Shown here: in pieces, positions 1-8,280 of the stretch
How the letters are laid out: the number at the start of each line of letters is the position of its first letter
Numbering within the stretch: position 1 is the stretch's first letter
Assembly: GCA_017853575.1 (NCBI GenBank)
Contig: JAFMJI010000001.1
Coordinates: 186,001 to 250,000, forward strand
Reading direction: 5' to 3'
Source of the DNA: Chitinophagaceae bacterium
Lineage (GTDB): Bacteria > Bacteroidota > Bacteroidia > Chitinophagales > Chitinophagaceae
Length of the DNA stretch: 64,000 nt
Notes under the pieces: model-generated
Databases searched by the model: none
The model's input: the letters and a program-made list of their open reading frames with translations, nothing else
What the model was told of the DNA's origin: nothing
Translations under genes and position numbers: made by a program

Positions 1-507
1 GGAGGTACAAAAGTGCTCAAATCTCACGAAAGAATTGAGGCATATGGAACCATTGATGAATTAAACGCATACATCGGACTTTGCAGGGACTTGGTTGACC
101 AACCTTCATTGAAATCAGTTCTCAAAGAAATTCAAGATAGACTATTTACAATAGGATCTTCATTGGCATGCGACCCTGAAAAAGAAGCCAAACTAAGAAT
201 ACCAGATCTTAAAGAAAGCGATGTACTTTTTCTTGAAAATGAAATGGATACATTAGATGAATCACTCCCCGTGCTTCAATATTTTATTCTACCAGGTGGT
301 CATCCAACAGTTTCAAACATTCATATCGCAAGATGTGTTTGTAGAAGATCTGAAAGATTGATTGTGAAATTGATACATCCTGATGAGGAACACGACAACC
401 TTATTATCAAATACATCAATCGATTAAGTGATTACTTATTCGTGTTGGGAAGATATGTGGGAGTTCAATTAGGGGTAGAAGAACAACAGTGGCATCCACG
501 TGTTTAG
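1..507 (+). CDS. Cob(I)yrinic acid a,c-diamide adenosyltransferase, PduO type (5' truncated)
   Basis: This enzyme transfers the 5'-deoxyadenosyl group of ATP to cob(I)alamin in the cytoplasm. The reading frame is open from base 1 (G-G-T-K-V) with no upstream start, so the N-terminus, probably about 15-20 residues, lies outside the window. The early segment GTIDELNAYIGL, the CRRSER motif and the C-terminal helix YINRLSDYLFVLGRY are typical of PduO/CobO-type trimeric adenosyltransferases. The stop codon directly abuts the stop codon of the convergent lolD-like gene. A GTG at 13 could be misread as the start, but the family signature begins before it. Family assignment is firm; the physiological partner (B12 salvage or a B12-dependent enzyme) is not visible here. 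Confidence 0.9.
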   Translation, partial: GGTKVLKSHERIEAYGTIDELNAYIGLCRDLVDQPSLKSVLKEIQDRLFTIGSSLACDPEKEAKLRIPDLKESDVLFLENEMDTLDESLPVLQYFILPGGHPTVSNIHIARCVCRRSERLIVKLIHPDEEHDNLIIKYINRLSDYLFVLGRYVGVQLGVEEQQWHPRV

Positions 508-1161
508 TTAGGCTTCCCAGCGTCCATCTTTTAAATGAAGAATTCTATTGCTCATTCCTGCCAATTCTTCATTGTGCGTTACAATCACAAACGTTTGATT
601 CAATTCATCTCTTAATTGCTGAAACAATTGATGAAGAGAGCGGGCATTGGTAGAATCTAAATTTCCAGTTGGCTCATCTGCAAAAACAATTCCAGGTTGA
701 TTGATCAATGCACGTGCTACTGCCACTCTTTGCTGTTCACCACCTGATAATTGATGAGGTTTTGAAGTCAGTTTATCGGCCAGGCTCAACCTCGCCAATA
801 ATTCAGCAGCTCTTTTTTCAACAACTTTATTGGATTCGCCAGAAATCCATGCTGGAATAGAAACATTTTCCAGCGCGGTGAATTCTGGTAACAAATGATG
901 AAACTGGAATACGAAACCTATTCTTCTGTTTCTAAAATCTGCTAATTTTTTACTGCTGAAAGTATGCAGATGCTCACCCTCAAAATTGAGCTCTCCGCCA
1001 TCAGCTTTTTCCAAAGTTCCCAGAATATGCAAAAGAGTAGTTTTACCAGCACCGGAAGAACCTACTATACTTACAATCTCTCCTTGTTTTATATCTACGT
1101 CAATACCTCTCAGTACCGGCAAGGCTCCATAAGACTTTACAATGTCTTTTGCACTCAGCAT
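508..1161 (-). CDS. lolD: ABC transporter ATP-binding protein, LolD/MacB-like
   Basis: This is a 217-residue ATPase of the LolD/MacB/FtsE group, which powers inner-membrane complexes that release lipoproteins or export substrates. Walker A GSSGAGKT lies at residues 34-41, the Q-loop glutamine at about 86, the signature LSGGEQQ at 138-144, Walker B ending in DE at 162-163 (ADEPTGNLDS), and the switch VTHN near the C-terminus. Length and the FQFHHLLPEFTALENV segment fit LolD. No permease gene (LolC/E-like) is adjacent, so the partner must be elsewhere and the exact substrate is inferred. It stands alone, convergent with the adenosyltransferase gene and divergent from the DUF2795 gene. Confidence 0.82.
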   Translation of the reverse strand: MLSAKDIVKSYGALPVLRGIDVDIKQGEIVSIVGSSGAGKTTLLHILGTLEKADGGELNFEGEHLHTFSSKKLADFRNRRIGFVFQFHHLLPEFTALENVSIPAWISGESNKVVEKRAAELLARLSLADKLTSKPHQLSGGEQQRVAVARALINQPGIVFADEPTGNLDSTNARSLHQLFQQLRDELNQTFVIVTHNEELAGMSNRILHLKDGRWEA

Positions 1162-1221
1162 GATCGAATAAATTCTTATAAAGTTATGTGCATTGCACTG
1201 ATTTTTGTTGAAATTTTAAGA

Positions 1222-1252
1222 TTTGGATATATCAAATTAACCGTTACATTTG
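1222..1252 (+). promoter_or_regulatory. Bacteroidota-type promoter for the DUF2795 gene
   Basis: A TTTG at 1222-1225 and a TACATTTG at 1245-1252 are separated by 19 bases, which matches the -33/-7 promoter consensus of Bacteroidota (TTTG, 19-21 bases, TAnnTTTG). Transcription would start near 1258, supporting the ATG at 1274 rather than the TTG at 1250 as start codon. Confidence 0.72.
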
Positions 1253-1273
1253 CCGAAATTTAAAGAAGCGCGT

Positions 1274-1495
1274 ATGTTCTGGACACTTGAATTGGCCTCT
1301 TATTTGGAAGATGCCCCTTGGCCTGCAACAAAGGATGAGTTGATTGATTACAGCATCCGCAGTGGCGCACCCATTGAAGTAATTGAAAATCTTCAAGAGC
1401 TAGAAGATGAAGGAGATATTTACGAAGGAATCGATGATATCTGGCCAGACTACCCAAGCCAGGAAGATTTCTTCTTCAACGAAGATGAATACTAA
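1274..1495 (+). CDS. DUF2795-like small acidic protein
   Basis: This 73-residue protein begins MFWTLELASYLEDAPWPAT and ends in a very acidic, aromatic tail (EDFFFNEDEY). It resembles the DUF2795 group of short Bacteroidota proteins, predicted to be small helical cytoplasmic proteins of unknown role. I chose the ATG at 1274 because a good promoter overlaps the alternative upstream TTG at 1250. No signal peptide or membrane segment is seen. It is followed immediately by a strong terminator and so forms a single-gene unit. The function is unknown. Confidence 0.75.
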   Translation: MFWTLELASYLEDAPWPATKDELIDYSIRSGAPIEVIENLQELEDEGDIYEGIDDIWPDYPSQEDFFFNEDEY

Positions 1496-1497
1496 AC

Positions 1498-1523
1498 AAA
1501 AGACCACATAGGTGGTCTTTTTT
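1498..1523. terminator. Bidirectional intrinsic terminator
   Basis: A perfect 10-bp stem, AAAAGACCAC (1498-1507) with GTGGTCTTTT (1512-1521), encloses a 4-base loop. T-runs on both strands let it serve both the DUF2795 gene and the convergent SemiSWEET gene, whose stop codon directly abuts it. Confidence 0.9.
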
Positions 1524-1809
1524 ATTTCTTGAATGTAAGTTTAAAATACAACATCAACAGCGAAAGTGACATAATCACTGCATTCGCAAGAATCATTGGA
1601 AAATCATTTCTAACAATTCCATAAACAAGCCATATGGTTACATTGGTGATCAGTATTAGAATCATCCAAATGGATAGATCACCAACAGACTTCGATTTCC
1701 AAGCTTTATAAACCTGCGGAACAAATGTCAATGAACCGGAAAGCACGCCTACCAATCCTAAGTAATCGATCCATTGCATAAATTGATTTTTATTTTTCCA
1801 TTTGCTCAA
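1522..1809 (-). CDS. SemiSWEET-type PQ-loop sugar transporter
   Basis: This 95-residue membrane protein has three hydrophobic helices and one PQ motif (FVPQVYKAWKSKS) near residue 30. That is the size and layout of bacterial SemiSWEETs, which dimerise to facilitate diffusion of small sugars across the inner membrane. The start overlaps the end of fabI by 20 bases on the same strand, indicating translational coupling. A second in-frame ATG (MQWIDYLGL, residue 11) lies close to fabI's stop codon and is an alternative start. The substrate cannot be told from sequence. Confidence 0.85.
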   Translation of the reverse strand: MSKWKNKNQFMQWIDYLGLVGVLSGSLTFVPQVYKAWKSKSVGDLSIWMILILITNVTIWLVYGIVRNDFPMILANAVIMSLSLLMLYFKLTFKK

Positions 1810-2602
1810 TCACAGCGTTGGTAACACCTGTGTAAGAAAAACCTCCATCATGAAAGAGGTTTTGCATAGTAACCATCTTGGTCATATCTGAAAACATGGT
1901 CACACAATAATTAGCACAATCCTCTGCAGATGCATTGCCCAGTGGACTCATCTTTTCTGCATAAGAGATAAATCCGTCGAATCCCTTTACACCACTTCCA
2001 GCAGTAGTCCTGGTTGGAGATTGAGAAATGGTATTGATGCGGACTTTCTTCTTAACTCCATAATGATATCCAAAACTTCTGGTAATACTTTCAAGCAATG
2101 CTTTGGCATCCGCCATTTCATTGTAATCAGGAAACACCCGTTGTGCTGCTATATAAGTGAGGGCAACTACACTACCCCATTCATTGAGCGCATCCATTTC
2201 AAATGCAGTTCTGAGCACACGGTGAAGAGACATCGCAGAAATATCAAGGGTTTTTTGGTTGAATCCATAATCAATTTCGGTATAGTGTTTGCCTTTTCTG
2301 ACATTCAGGCTCATTCCAATTGAATGCAGAATGAAATCAATCCCGCCACCAAAATGCTTTATTGATTCTGTAAAAAGATTTTTCAAATCATCCATGTTCA
2401 CTACATCAGCTCCAATAACAGGAGCATTTACCGCCTCAGCCAATTTGTTGATTTCACCCATGCGCAATGCAACAGGTGCATTCGTAAGAACAAGCTGTGC
2501 GCCTTGTGCATGACAAGCAAGTGCTGTCTTCCATGCGATTGATTTTTCATCGAGCGCACCAAAAATGATTCCCTTTTTACCTTTCAACAATTGGTTTGAC
2601 AT
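1790..2602 (-). CDS. fabI: Enoyl-[acyl-carrier-protein] reductase (NADH) FabI
   Basis: FabI reduces trans-2-enoyl-ACP in the last step of each fatty-acid elongation cycle. The 270-residue protein has the nucleotide-binding segment GALDEKSIAW at residues 15-24 and the catalytic Y150 and Y160-x6-K167 arrangement (YNEMADAK). These define the classical FabI rather than FabK, FabL or FabV. The C-terminal half carries the SPTRTTAGSGVKGF substrate-binding segment, close to the canonical SPIRT-type motif. It is first in a two-gene unit with SemiSWEET. A -7 box TATCTTTG (2620-2627) lies 17 bases upstream of the start. Confidence 0.96.
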   Translation of the reverse strand: MSNQLLKGKKGIIFGALDEKSIAWKTALACHAQGAQLVLTNAPVALRMGEINKLAEAVNAPVIGADVVNMDDLKNLFTESIKHFGGGIDFILHSIGMSLNVRKGKHYTEIDYGFNQKTLDISAMSLHRVLRTAFEMDALNEWGSVVALTYIAAQRVFPDYNEMADAKALLESITRSFGYHYGVKKKVRINTISQSPTRTTAGSGVKGFDGFISYAEKMSPLGNASAEDCANYCVTMFSDMTKMVTMQNLFHDGGFSYTGVTNAVIEQMEK

Positions 2603-2619
2603 GGGTATAATATTTGTGA

Positions 2620-2627
2620 CAAAGATA
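2620..2627 (-). promoter_or_regulatory. -7 promoter element for fabI
   Basis: Read on the minus strand this is TATCTTTG, a full match to TAnnTTTG, 17 bases before the fabI start. No good -33 TTTG is seen at the expected spacing, so the call rests on one box. Confidence 0.45.
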
Positions 2628-2641
2628 ATAAGTTTGAATGA

Positions 2642-4297
2642 TCAGGCTTTGATCATCTCTTTTGCGTTTGCCAGAGCATGTTCACTTGGATTTTCACCTG
2701 AAAGCATCTGAGCAATGGCATGAATTCGCTCAGTCATTTTTAATTCTTTTATACCAGTTGTGACCAATCCATTTATTTCAGATTTAAAAACAAACAGATG
2801 TTGATCTGCTTTTGCAGCAATTTGTGGTTGATGCGTAATGCTGATCAATTGATGACCCTCGGATAATTCATTCAGCAAGATTCCAACTTGCTTAGCTGCC
2901 TCTCCACTAATGCCACTGTCTATTTCATCAAAAATCAATGTTGGCATTTCAAGTGATTTTGCAACGAGTGATTTCAATGCCAACATGAGTCTGCTCAATT
3001 CACCGCCGCTGGCCACTTTATGGAGGGGTTCAAATTTTCCGCTTTTGTTTGCATCAAACATAAATTCAATGTTATCAATGCCTGCGGGGGATAATGAAGT
3101 TTCTTTCAAGTCAATTCGAATAGAAGCATTGGGCATTCCAACCCTCGACAGCAATTCTATTGTGGCTTTTTCAAGCAATGGAATTTGCTTTGCCCTCTTC
3201 TCGTGCATCTTTGAAGCAATTTTCATTGCCTCTTTCTCATATTTCAACAACTCAACCTGAAGTTTTTCCAATGAAGACTGATCTTGTTCAAAAGAATTCA
3301 AAGCCTGCTCCAATGCATGCTGAATGGGAATTAATTCATTTGCATGTTGAAGCCCATGTTTTTTTACCAATCGCTGCGCAAATGATTGTCTTGCATTTAG
3401 TTCATCCAATCGCTTCTCATCTGTTGAAACTTTGTCAGATATTGAATTTAATTCTGCACCAATATCTTTTAATTCAACCTGAGCAGAAACAAGTCGTTGT
3501 ATCAGATCTTCAATACCGGTGTGAAATTTTCCCAGTGGCTGGAGCATTGAGATCATTGACTTGACTTCAGCTACCAAAGGCCTTTCACCCTCAGTCAGAA
3601 CAAAAGCTGCCGACCCAACCGATTGTTTGATTTGCTCCGCATTTGAAAGCATATTCAATTCCTCTTCTATAACTTTTCCCTCATCAGCTCTCCAATTCAA
3701 CTCAAGTAGCTCATTCAGCAAAAACTCTTTGTATTCTTTCTCTTGTGCAGCTTTCTGTATTGATTCTTGTACAGCAATGATCTTCCGCTCTGTAACCTTG
3801 TATTGATGATAGACCTGAGTGTATTGACGCAGTTCTTCCAAGCAACCAGCACGAGCATCCAGAATCAATTGTTGAAAATGCTTGTTACTCAACTCCAGCG
3901 TGTCGAATTGCTGATGTAAATCAACCAACATCGAAGTCAGTTGCTGAATCTGTGCAAGTGCAAAAGGACTGTCATTGATGAAAGCACGCGACTTACCGCT
4001 ACCTAGAATTTCTCTTCGTATAACAACTTGATCATCCCATTCCAATTCCTGCTCTTCAAAAAAACGCAAAAGTTCATCGTTGGATTTAACCTTGAATTCG
4101 GCCTCAATAATGGTTTTTTGCTCTTTGTCTTTTATTTGACTTGCATCTGCTCTTTCACCCAAGGCAAGTCCCAATGCACCCATGAGGATACTTTTACCTG
4201 CTCCGGTTTCACCCGTGATGATTACCAGACCATTCTGAAATTGTATTTCCAGTTCAGCAATGATGGCAAAGTTTTTTATGTAAAGGCGGGTTAACAT
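2642..4297 (-). CDS. recN: DNA repair protein RecN
   Basis: RecN is an SMC-like ATPase acting at double-strand breaks. From the ATG at 4297 the protein has 551 residues and begins MLTRLYIKNFAIIAELEIQF, the conserved RecN N-terminus, so the ATG nine bases upstream (4306) is less likely. Walker A GETGAGKS is at residues 29-36, a long central coiled-coil region follows, and the C-terminal ATPase half has the signature ASGGELSRLMLALK and Walker B LIFDEIDSGISGE. A -7 box TATTTTTG lies 6 bases before this start. It is a single gene between fabI and a divergent symporter gene. Confidence 0.96.
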   Translation of the reverse strand: MLTRLYIKNFAIIAELEIQFQNGLVIITGETGAGKSILMGALGLALGERADASQIKDKEQKTIIEAEFKVKSNDELLRFFEEQELEWDDQVVIRREILGSGKSRAFINDSPFALAQIQQLTSMLVDLHQQFDTLELSNKHFQQLILDARAGCLEELRQYTQVYHQYKVTERKIIAVQESIQKAAQEKEYKEFLLNELLELNWRADEGKVIEEELNMLSNAEQIKQSVGSAAFVLTEGERPLVAEVKSMISMLQPLGKFHTGIEDLIQRLVSAQVELKDIGAELNSISDKVSTDEKRLDELNARQSFAQRLVKKHGLQHANELIPIQHALEQALNSFEQDQSSLEKLQVELLKYEKEAMKIASKMHEKRAKQIPLLEKATIELLSRVGMPNASIRIDLKETSLSPAGIDNIEFMFDANKSGKFEPLHKVASGGELSRLMLALKSLVAKSLEMPTLIFDEIDSGISGEAAKQVGILLNELSEGHQLISITHQPQIAAKADQHLFVFKSEINGLVTTGIKELKMTERIHAIAQMLSGENPSEHALANAKEMIKA

Positions 4298-4303
4298 GAA
4301 CCC

Positions 4304-4311
4304 CAAAAATA
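4304..4311 (-). promoter_or_regulatory. -7 promoter element for recN
   Basis: The minus strand reads TATTTTTG and then six bases to the recN ATG at 4297. This spacing implies a leaderless or nearly leaderless message. No clear -33 element is seen. Confidence 0.45.
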
Positions 4312-4439
4312 GGCCGAATATTTATAGCCTCCTTAAAGAATATCAAAGAAAAAAACACATTAAAAATGTTTTTGACAACCTAAAACAAGCGGTATAGCAT
4401 TTTGAGTTTTGCGTTAACTTGCTATCAGATCACATTCAT

Positions 4440-5942
4440 ATGTCACCAATTCTGCTTTTTTCATTTGTAATAGGATATTTTCTGATTTTATTGGCGGTTG
4501 CAGCCTATACCTCAAGAAATGCAACCAATGAAACATTTTTCATTGGAAACCGCAATTCGAACTGGATTTTGGTAGCCTTCGGAATGATTGGCACTTCGCT
4601 TTCTGGTGTAACCTTTGTTTCTGTTCCTGGAACTGTAGGAAACATTGTAAATGGAGGATATGGCGGCTTTGGATATTTTCAAGTGATACTGGGATATATC
4701 ATTGGTTATCTTGTTATTGCTTTTGTGTTGGTTCCGCTTTACTACAAACTGAATCTTACTTCTATTTATCACTACCTTGAAATCAGGCTCAGTAAAGAGA
4801 GTTATAAAACCGGCGCATTATTCTTTATCATCTCGCGCCTTTTTGGTGCAACAGCGAGACTATATCTCGTGATCAATGTATTGCAAATTTTCATTCTTGA
4901 TCAAATGGGTGTACCATTTGTTGCCACTACCGCCATCATACTCTGCATGATTCTATTGTATACATGGAAGGGAGGTGTGAAAACCATTGTATACACAGAT
5001 ACCCTTCAAACGAGTTGCATGTTATTGGGATTGGTGATTTGCCTGGTTTATATTCTGACTCAAATGAATATTTCTCTGGGGGATGCATTGACACAGATGA
5101 AGTCACATGACTACTTAAGGATATTCGATACAAATATTCTAAACAAGTCCTTCTTCCTTAAAAACATCATCGGTGGTGCGGTCATTGCAATAGCGATGAC
5201 GGGACTGGATCAGGAGATGATGCAAAAAAATATCAGCGTTAAAAGGATGCAGGACTCCCAAAAAAATATTTTAACCTTCACAGCCACACTTGTAATTGTA
5301 AATCTCCTTTTTCTAATTCTTGGCGGATTGCTTTATTTATATATGTCAGGTAAAGGAGCTTTTTATGAAGAGAAGTTATTCCTTTTTGAAGGAAAGAATA
5401 TCATAGGAGACGATCTCTTCCCCACCACTGCCCTCTTCCATTTGCCACAATCAATTGGAATCATTTTCATTATTGCACTTATATCTGCTTTGTTTCCCAG
5501 TGCTGACGGAGCACTCACCGCATTGACATCGTCCTTTTGTATTGATATTCTTGGCATCAAAAGAAGAAATGATTTGAGCGAAGGACAACAAAAGAAAACC
5601 AGAATGAGTGTCCATCTTGGATTTGCTGTACTTTTTCTTTTTTGCATCTTGATGTTTAAATGGATCAACAATAAATCAATCATTGGTGTCATACTAGATT
5701 TGGCTGGCTATACTTATGGTCCTTTGTTGGGACTCTTTGCATTTGGTATTTTGACAAAAAGAGAAATAAAAAAAGGATATGGAGTTACCATTATATGCTT
5801 AGCTGCTCCGATACTTTGCTATGTACTCAGCAAAAATGCTGCAACAATTTTCAATGGTTATCAGATCGGATTTGAGATGTTGCTAATCAATGGACTGGTA
5901 ACTTTCGCAGGACTTTGGCTCTTTTCCAAAAAACAGTCTTAA
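4440..5942 (+). CDS. Sodium:solute symporter (SSS family)
   Basis: This is a 500-residue multi-pass inner-membrane protein with about 13 hydrophobic helices. The segment GMIGTSLSGVTFVSVPG matches the first core helix of the SSS family, and GALTALTSSF lies in the region where SSS proteins place sodium-site serines. These carriers couple sodium influx to uptake of sugars, amino acids, nucleosides or vitamins; the substrate cannot be deduced. I chose the ATG at 4440 (MSPILLFSFVIGYF) because it leads straight into the first membrane helix; an upstream TTG at 4419 is in frame but weaker. The gene is upstream of the O-methyltransferase gene on the same strand with a 59-base gap. Confidence 0.85.
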   Translation: MSPILLFSFVIGYFLILLAVAAYTSRNATNETFFIGNRNSNWILVAFGMIGTSLSGVTFVSVPGTVGNIVNGGYGGFGYFQVILGYIIGYLVIAFVLVPLYYKLNLTSIYHYLEIRLSKESYKTGALFFIISRLFGATARLYLVINVLQIFILDQMGVPFVATTAIILCMILLYTWKGGVKTIVYTDTLQTSCMLLGLVICLVYILTQMNISLGDALTQMKSHDYLRIFDTNILNKSFFLKNIIGGAVIAIAMTGLDQEMMQKNISVKRMQDSQKNILTFTATLVIVNLLFLILGGLLYLYMSGKGAFYEEKLFLFEGKNIIGDDLFPTTALFHLPQSIGIIFIIALISALFPSADGALTALTSSFCIDILGIKRRNDLSEGQQKKTRMSVHLGFAVLFLFCILMFKWINNKSIIGVILDLAGYTYGPLLGLFAFGILTKREIKKGYGVTIICLAAPILCYVLSKNAATIFNGYQIGFEMLLINGLVTFAGLWLFSKKQS

Positions 5943-5988
5943 ACCTCTATTTTAACAAAAGTCGACTTCGCCAGAGCTACAAAGCATG

Positions 5989-5996
5989 TAAATTTG
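5989..5996 (+). promoter_or_regulatory. -7 promoter element for the O-methyltransferase operon
   Basis: TAAATTTG is a full match to TAnnTTTG and ends 5 bases before the ATG at 6002. Transcription would begin at or next to the start codon. It lies in the short gap after the symporter gene, so the downstream genes may have their own promoter. Confidence 0.5.
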
Positions 5997-6001
5997 CCGC
6001 C

Positions 6002-6640
6002 ATGGAAATCATTTCTCATGCAGCTGAGCAATATGCAAAAGTGCACAGTTCACCTACCAATGAACTGTTACAGGAGATCCATGACTTCACCCTTCAACAT
6101 CATGCTGAACCTCATATGTTAAGTGGCCCTGTTCAGGGAAAAATGCTTTCACTGATCAGCAGAATGATAAAGCCTAAACGTATTCTTGAAATAGGAACTT
6201 TTACTGGCTATAGCACGTTGTGTCTTGTCGAAGGATTGCCATCTGATGGAATATTACATACTATCGAATTGAGAGAAACTGATGCAGCTACTGCCCAGCG
6301 CTTTTTTGACAGAAGTCCATTTAAAAACAAGATCAAATTGCATCTAGGTGATGCACATCAGATTTTGCAGGAAATTGATGAAGACTGGGAGCTCGTTTTT
6401 GTAGATGCGGAAAAAACAGGATACATAAAATATTTTGATACACTTATTGAAAAAGTAAAACCCGGAACTTTTTTAATCTTTGACAATGTATTTTTTCATG
6501 GTGAAGTACTCAATGAAAAAATAAAAGGGAAAAGTGGAAATGCAATTGCTGCATTCAATGATCATATAAAAAATAGCAATAAAATTGATCATGTCATGCT
6601 AACTGTCAGAGACGGAATTAGCATCATGCAAAAAAAATAA
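6002..6640 (+). CDS. SAM-dependent O-methyltransferase, class I (COMT-like)
   Basis: This 212-residue protein belongs to the small cation-dependent O-methyltransferase family. The SAM-binding motif ILEIGTFTGYST is near residue 60; VFVDAEKTGY and LIFDNVFFHGEV carry the acidic metal and substrate residues of the family. The start at ATG 6002 (MEIISHAAEQYAKVHS) is supported by the family N-terminus and a promoter box ending 5 bases before it. Only 7 bases separate it from the glucosaminidase gene, so they are probably co-transcribed. The natural substrate, likely a catechol or other small phenolic, is unknown. Confidence 0.85.
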   Translation: MEIISHAAEQYAKVHSSPTNELLQEIHDFTLQHHAEPHMLSGPVQGKMLSLISRMIKPKRILEIGTFTGYSTLCLVEGLPSDGILHTIELRETDAATAQRFFDRSPFKNKIKLHLGDAHQILQEIDEDWELVFVDAEKTGYIKYFDTLIEKVKPGTFLIFDNVFFHGEVLNEKIKGKSGNAIAAFNDHIKNSNKIDHVMLTVRDGISIMQKK

Positions 6641-6647
6641 TTTCATC

Positions 6648-7742
6648 ATGAGCCTAAGATTTTTATACAGAAATATTTTACACATAACAATATGGATTGG
6701 AATACCTTTCTCCATAAAGAGTCAGACACTTCCAAGTGAAGATATCGTGAATTATATTTCACAATACGCCAACATAGCCATCAATGAAATGGTTAGAAGC
6801 GGCGTACCTGCATCTATAAAAATTGCTCAAGGAATTTTAGAAACCCAAGCCGGAAAAAGTCAGCTTGTGCTGGAATCTAACAATCACTTTGGAATAAAAT
6901 GCAAATCAAATTGGGATGGACCGAAAGTGTATCATGATGATGATGCACAGGGAGAATGTTTCAGAAAATATAAAGATGCTCTCAGCTCATACAAGGATCA
7001 TTCCGATTTTTTAAAATCTCAACCGCGTTATGCTGGATTGTTTAAGCTAGATCCTGACGATTACAGTGCATGGGCCTGGGGGTTGAAAAAAGCTGGATAT
7101 GCCACCAACCCTATTTATGCAGAAACACTCATCAAATTCATTGAAGATTATCAATTGAATAACTTGAATGATTATGCATCTGATGAAGAGCAAGACGACT
7201 ATGATATTTCTGATTACTTAGACGAGATTACCAAAAATGGAATTACGCCTTCATCTGGAGCGGTAAAGAATGGATCTTCCATCGTTACTAAAAAAGTATC
7301 ATACCCTGAAGGTGTTTTTAAAATAAATGGCACAAAAGTAATTTATGCAGAATCAGGCAGTTCTCTTTTGTCAATCGCAAAGAAACAGAAGCTCTCTATC
7401 CAAAAAATTTTGTTGTACAATGAATTGCCAAAATCAACAGTGTCATTAAAAAAGAGTGAGCTTGTATACCTTCAACCTAAAAAAGCTATCGGCAACAAAA
7501 CCTATCACAGAGTAATAAGAAATGAAAACCTGAGAGATATCAGCCAACATGAAGGAATCAAGCTTTCCAGCCTCCTGAATTACAATAAATTAAAAAGCAA
7601 CAGTAAATTAAGAATTGGACAAAAGCTGCGTTTGAAACCAAAAAAAGGATCTGTATCCATTTCAACCGCGAGTAATCATAATAGAAAGAAATCTTTGTCA
7701 AGTAAAAAAAAGAAAAGTAGTAAAAAGAAATTTAGAAAATAA
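6648..7742 (+). CDS. Exported glucosaminidase with two LysM-like domains
   Basis: This is a 364-residue cell-wall hydrolase. A hydrophobic signal segment covers about residues 1-25. A FlgJ/AcmA-type beta-N-acetylglucosaminidase domain follows at about 30-165 (IKIAQGILETQAGKSQL, SNNHFGIKCKS, KAGYATNPIYAETLI). Two LysM-like repeats lie at about 225-275 and 283-332 (SLLSIAKKQKLS; NLRDISQHEGIKLSSLLNYNKL). The last 25 residues are almost only lysine and serine. Catalysis would cut the glycan strand of peptidoglycan in the periplasm, with LysM giving wall binding. Its stop codon overlaps the hpt start by one base (TAATG), indicating translational coupling. Confidence 0.88.
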   Translation: MSLRFLYRNILHITIWIGIPFSIKSQTLPSEDIVNYISQYANIAINEMVRSGVPASIKIAQGILETQAGKSQLVLESNNHFGIKCKSNWDGPKVYHDDDAQGECFRKYKDALSSYKDHSDFLKSQPRYAGLFKLDPDDYSAWAWGLKKAGYATNPIYAETLIKFIEDYQLNNLNDYASDEEQDDYDISDYLDEITKNGITPSSGAVKNGSSIVTKKVSYPEGVFKINGTKVIYAESGSSLLSIAKKQKLSIQKILLYNELPKSTVSLKKSELVYLQPKKAIGNKTYHRVIRNENLRDISQHEGIKLSSLLNYNKLKSNSKLRIGQKLRLKPKKGSVSISTASNHNRKKSLSSKKKKSSKKKFRK

Positions 7743-8272
7743 TGAAAAAAATAATTCACGATAAAACATTTGTTCCTTTTCTTTCCGCTGTGGAAATTCA
7801 ACAAAAAGTAAAGACAATTGCAGATCAAATAAATAAAGACTACGCTGAAAAATCTCCTCTTTGTATAGCCATTTTGAATGGCTCTTTTATGTTTGCATCA
7901 GACCTCTTTAAGGAACTCAACATCAAAGCTGAAATAAGTTTTATCAAATTAGCTTCTTACAAAGGAACCAGCTCTACAGGAAATGTTGTTACTGCAATCG
8001 GACTTGAATCGATGCTTCATGGAAGGGATGTGATACTCATTGAAGACATTGTTGATACAGGCAAAACACTCCATGCCTTCCTTCCACAGATATTAGATCA
8101 TCAACCTTCCTCTCTGAAAATATGTTCACTGCTGCATAAAAAAGAAGCGACAATTCACCCTATCCAAATTGATTACTTGGGTTTTGAAATTCCCAATTTG
8201 TTTGTCGTAGGCTATGGGCTTGATTATGATGGTCTTGGAAGAAATTTAGATCAAATCATGCAGATTGAATAA
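7742..8272 (+). CDS. hpt: Hypoxanthine phosphoribosyltransferase
   Basis: Hpt salvages hypoxanthine and guanine by transfer of phosphoribosyl from PRPP. The 176-residue protein has the PRPP-binding motif VILIEDIVDTGKTL at about residues 94-107, an early LNGSFMFASDLFKEL segment and the C-terminal GYGLDYDGLGRNL. It is third in the unit with the methyltransferase and glucosaminidase genes, overlapping the latter by one base. It ends 8 bases from the convergent dnaJ gene, leaving no room for a hairpin terminator. Confidence 0.93.
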   Translation: MKKIIHDKTFVPFLSAVEIQQKVKTIADQINKDYAEKSPLCIAILNGSFMFASDLFKELNIKAEISFIKLASYKGTSSTGNVVTAIGLESMLHGRDVILIEDIVDTGKTLHAFLPQILDHQPSSLKICSLLHKKEATIHPIQIDYLGFEIPNLFVVGYGLDYDGLGRNLDQIMQIE

Positions 8273-8280
8273 TGATATGA

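Noticed and set aside
4355-4375. ACATT-AAA-AATGT hairpin with T-run upstream of the symporter gene
   Set aside because: Only five pairs, all but one A-T; it is upstream of both divergent genes and unlikely to terminate.
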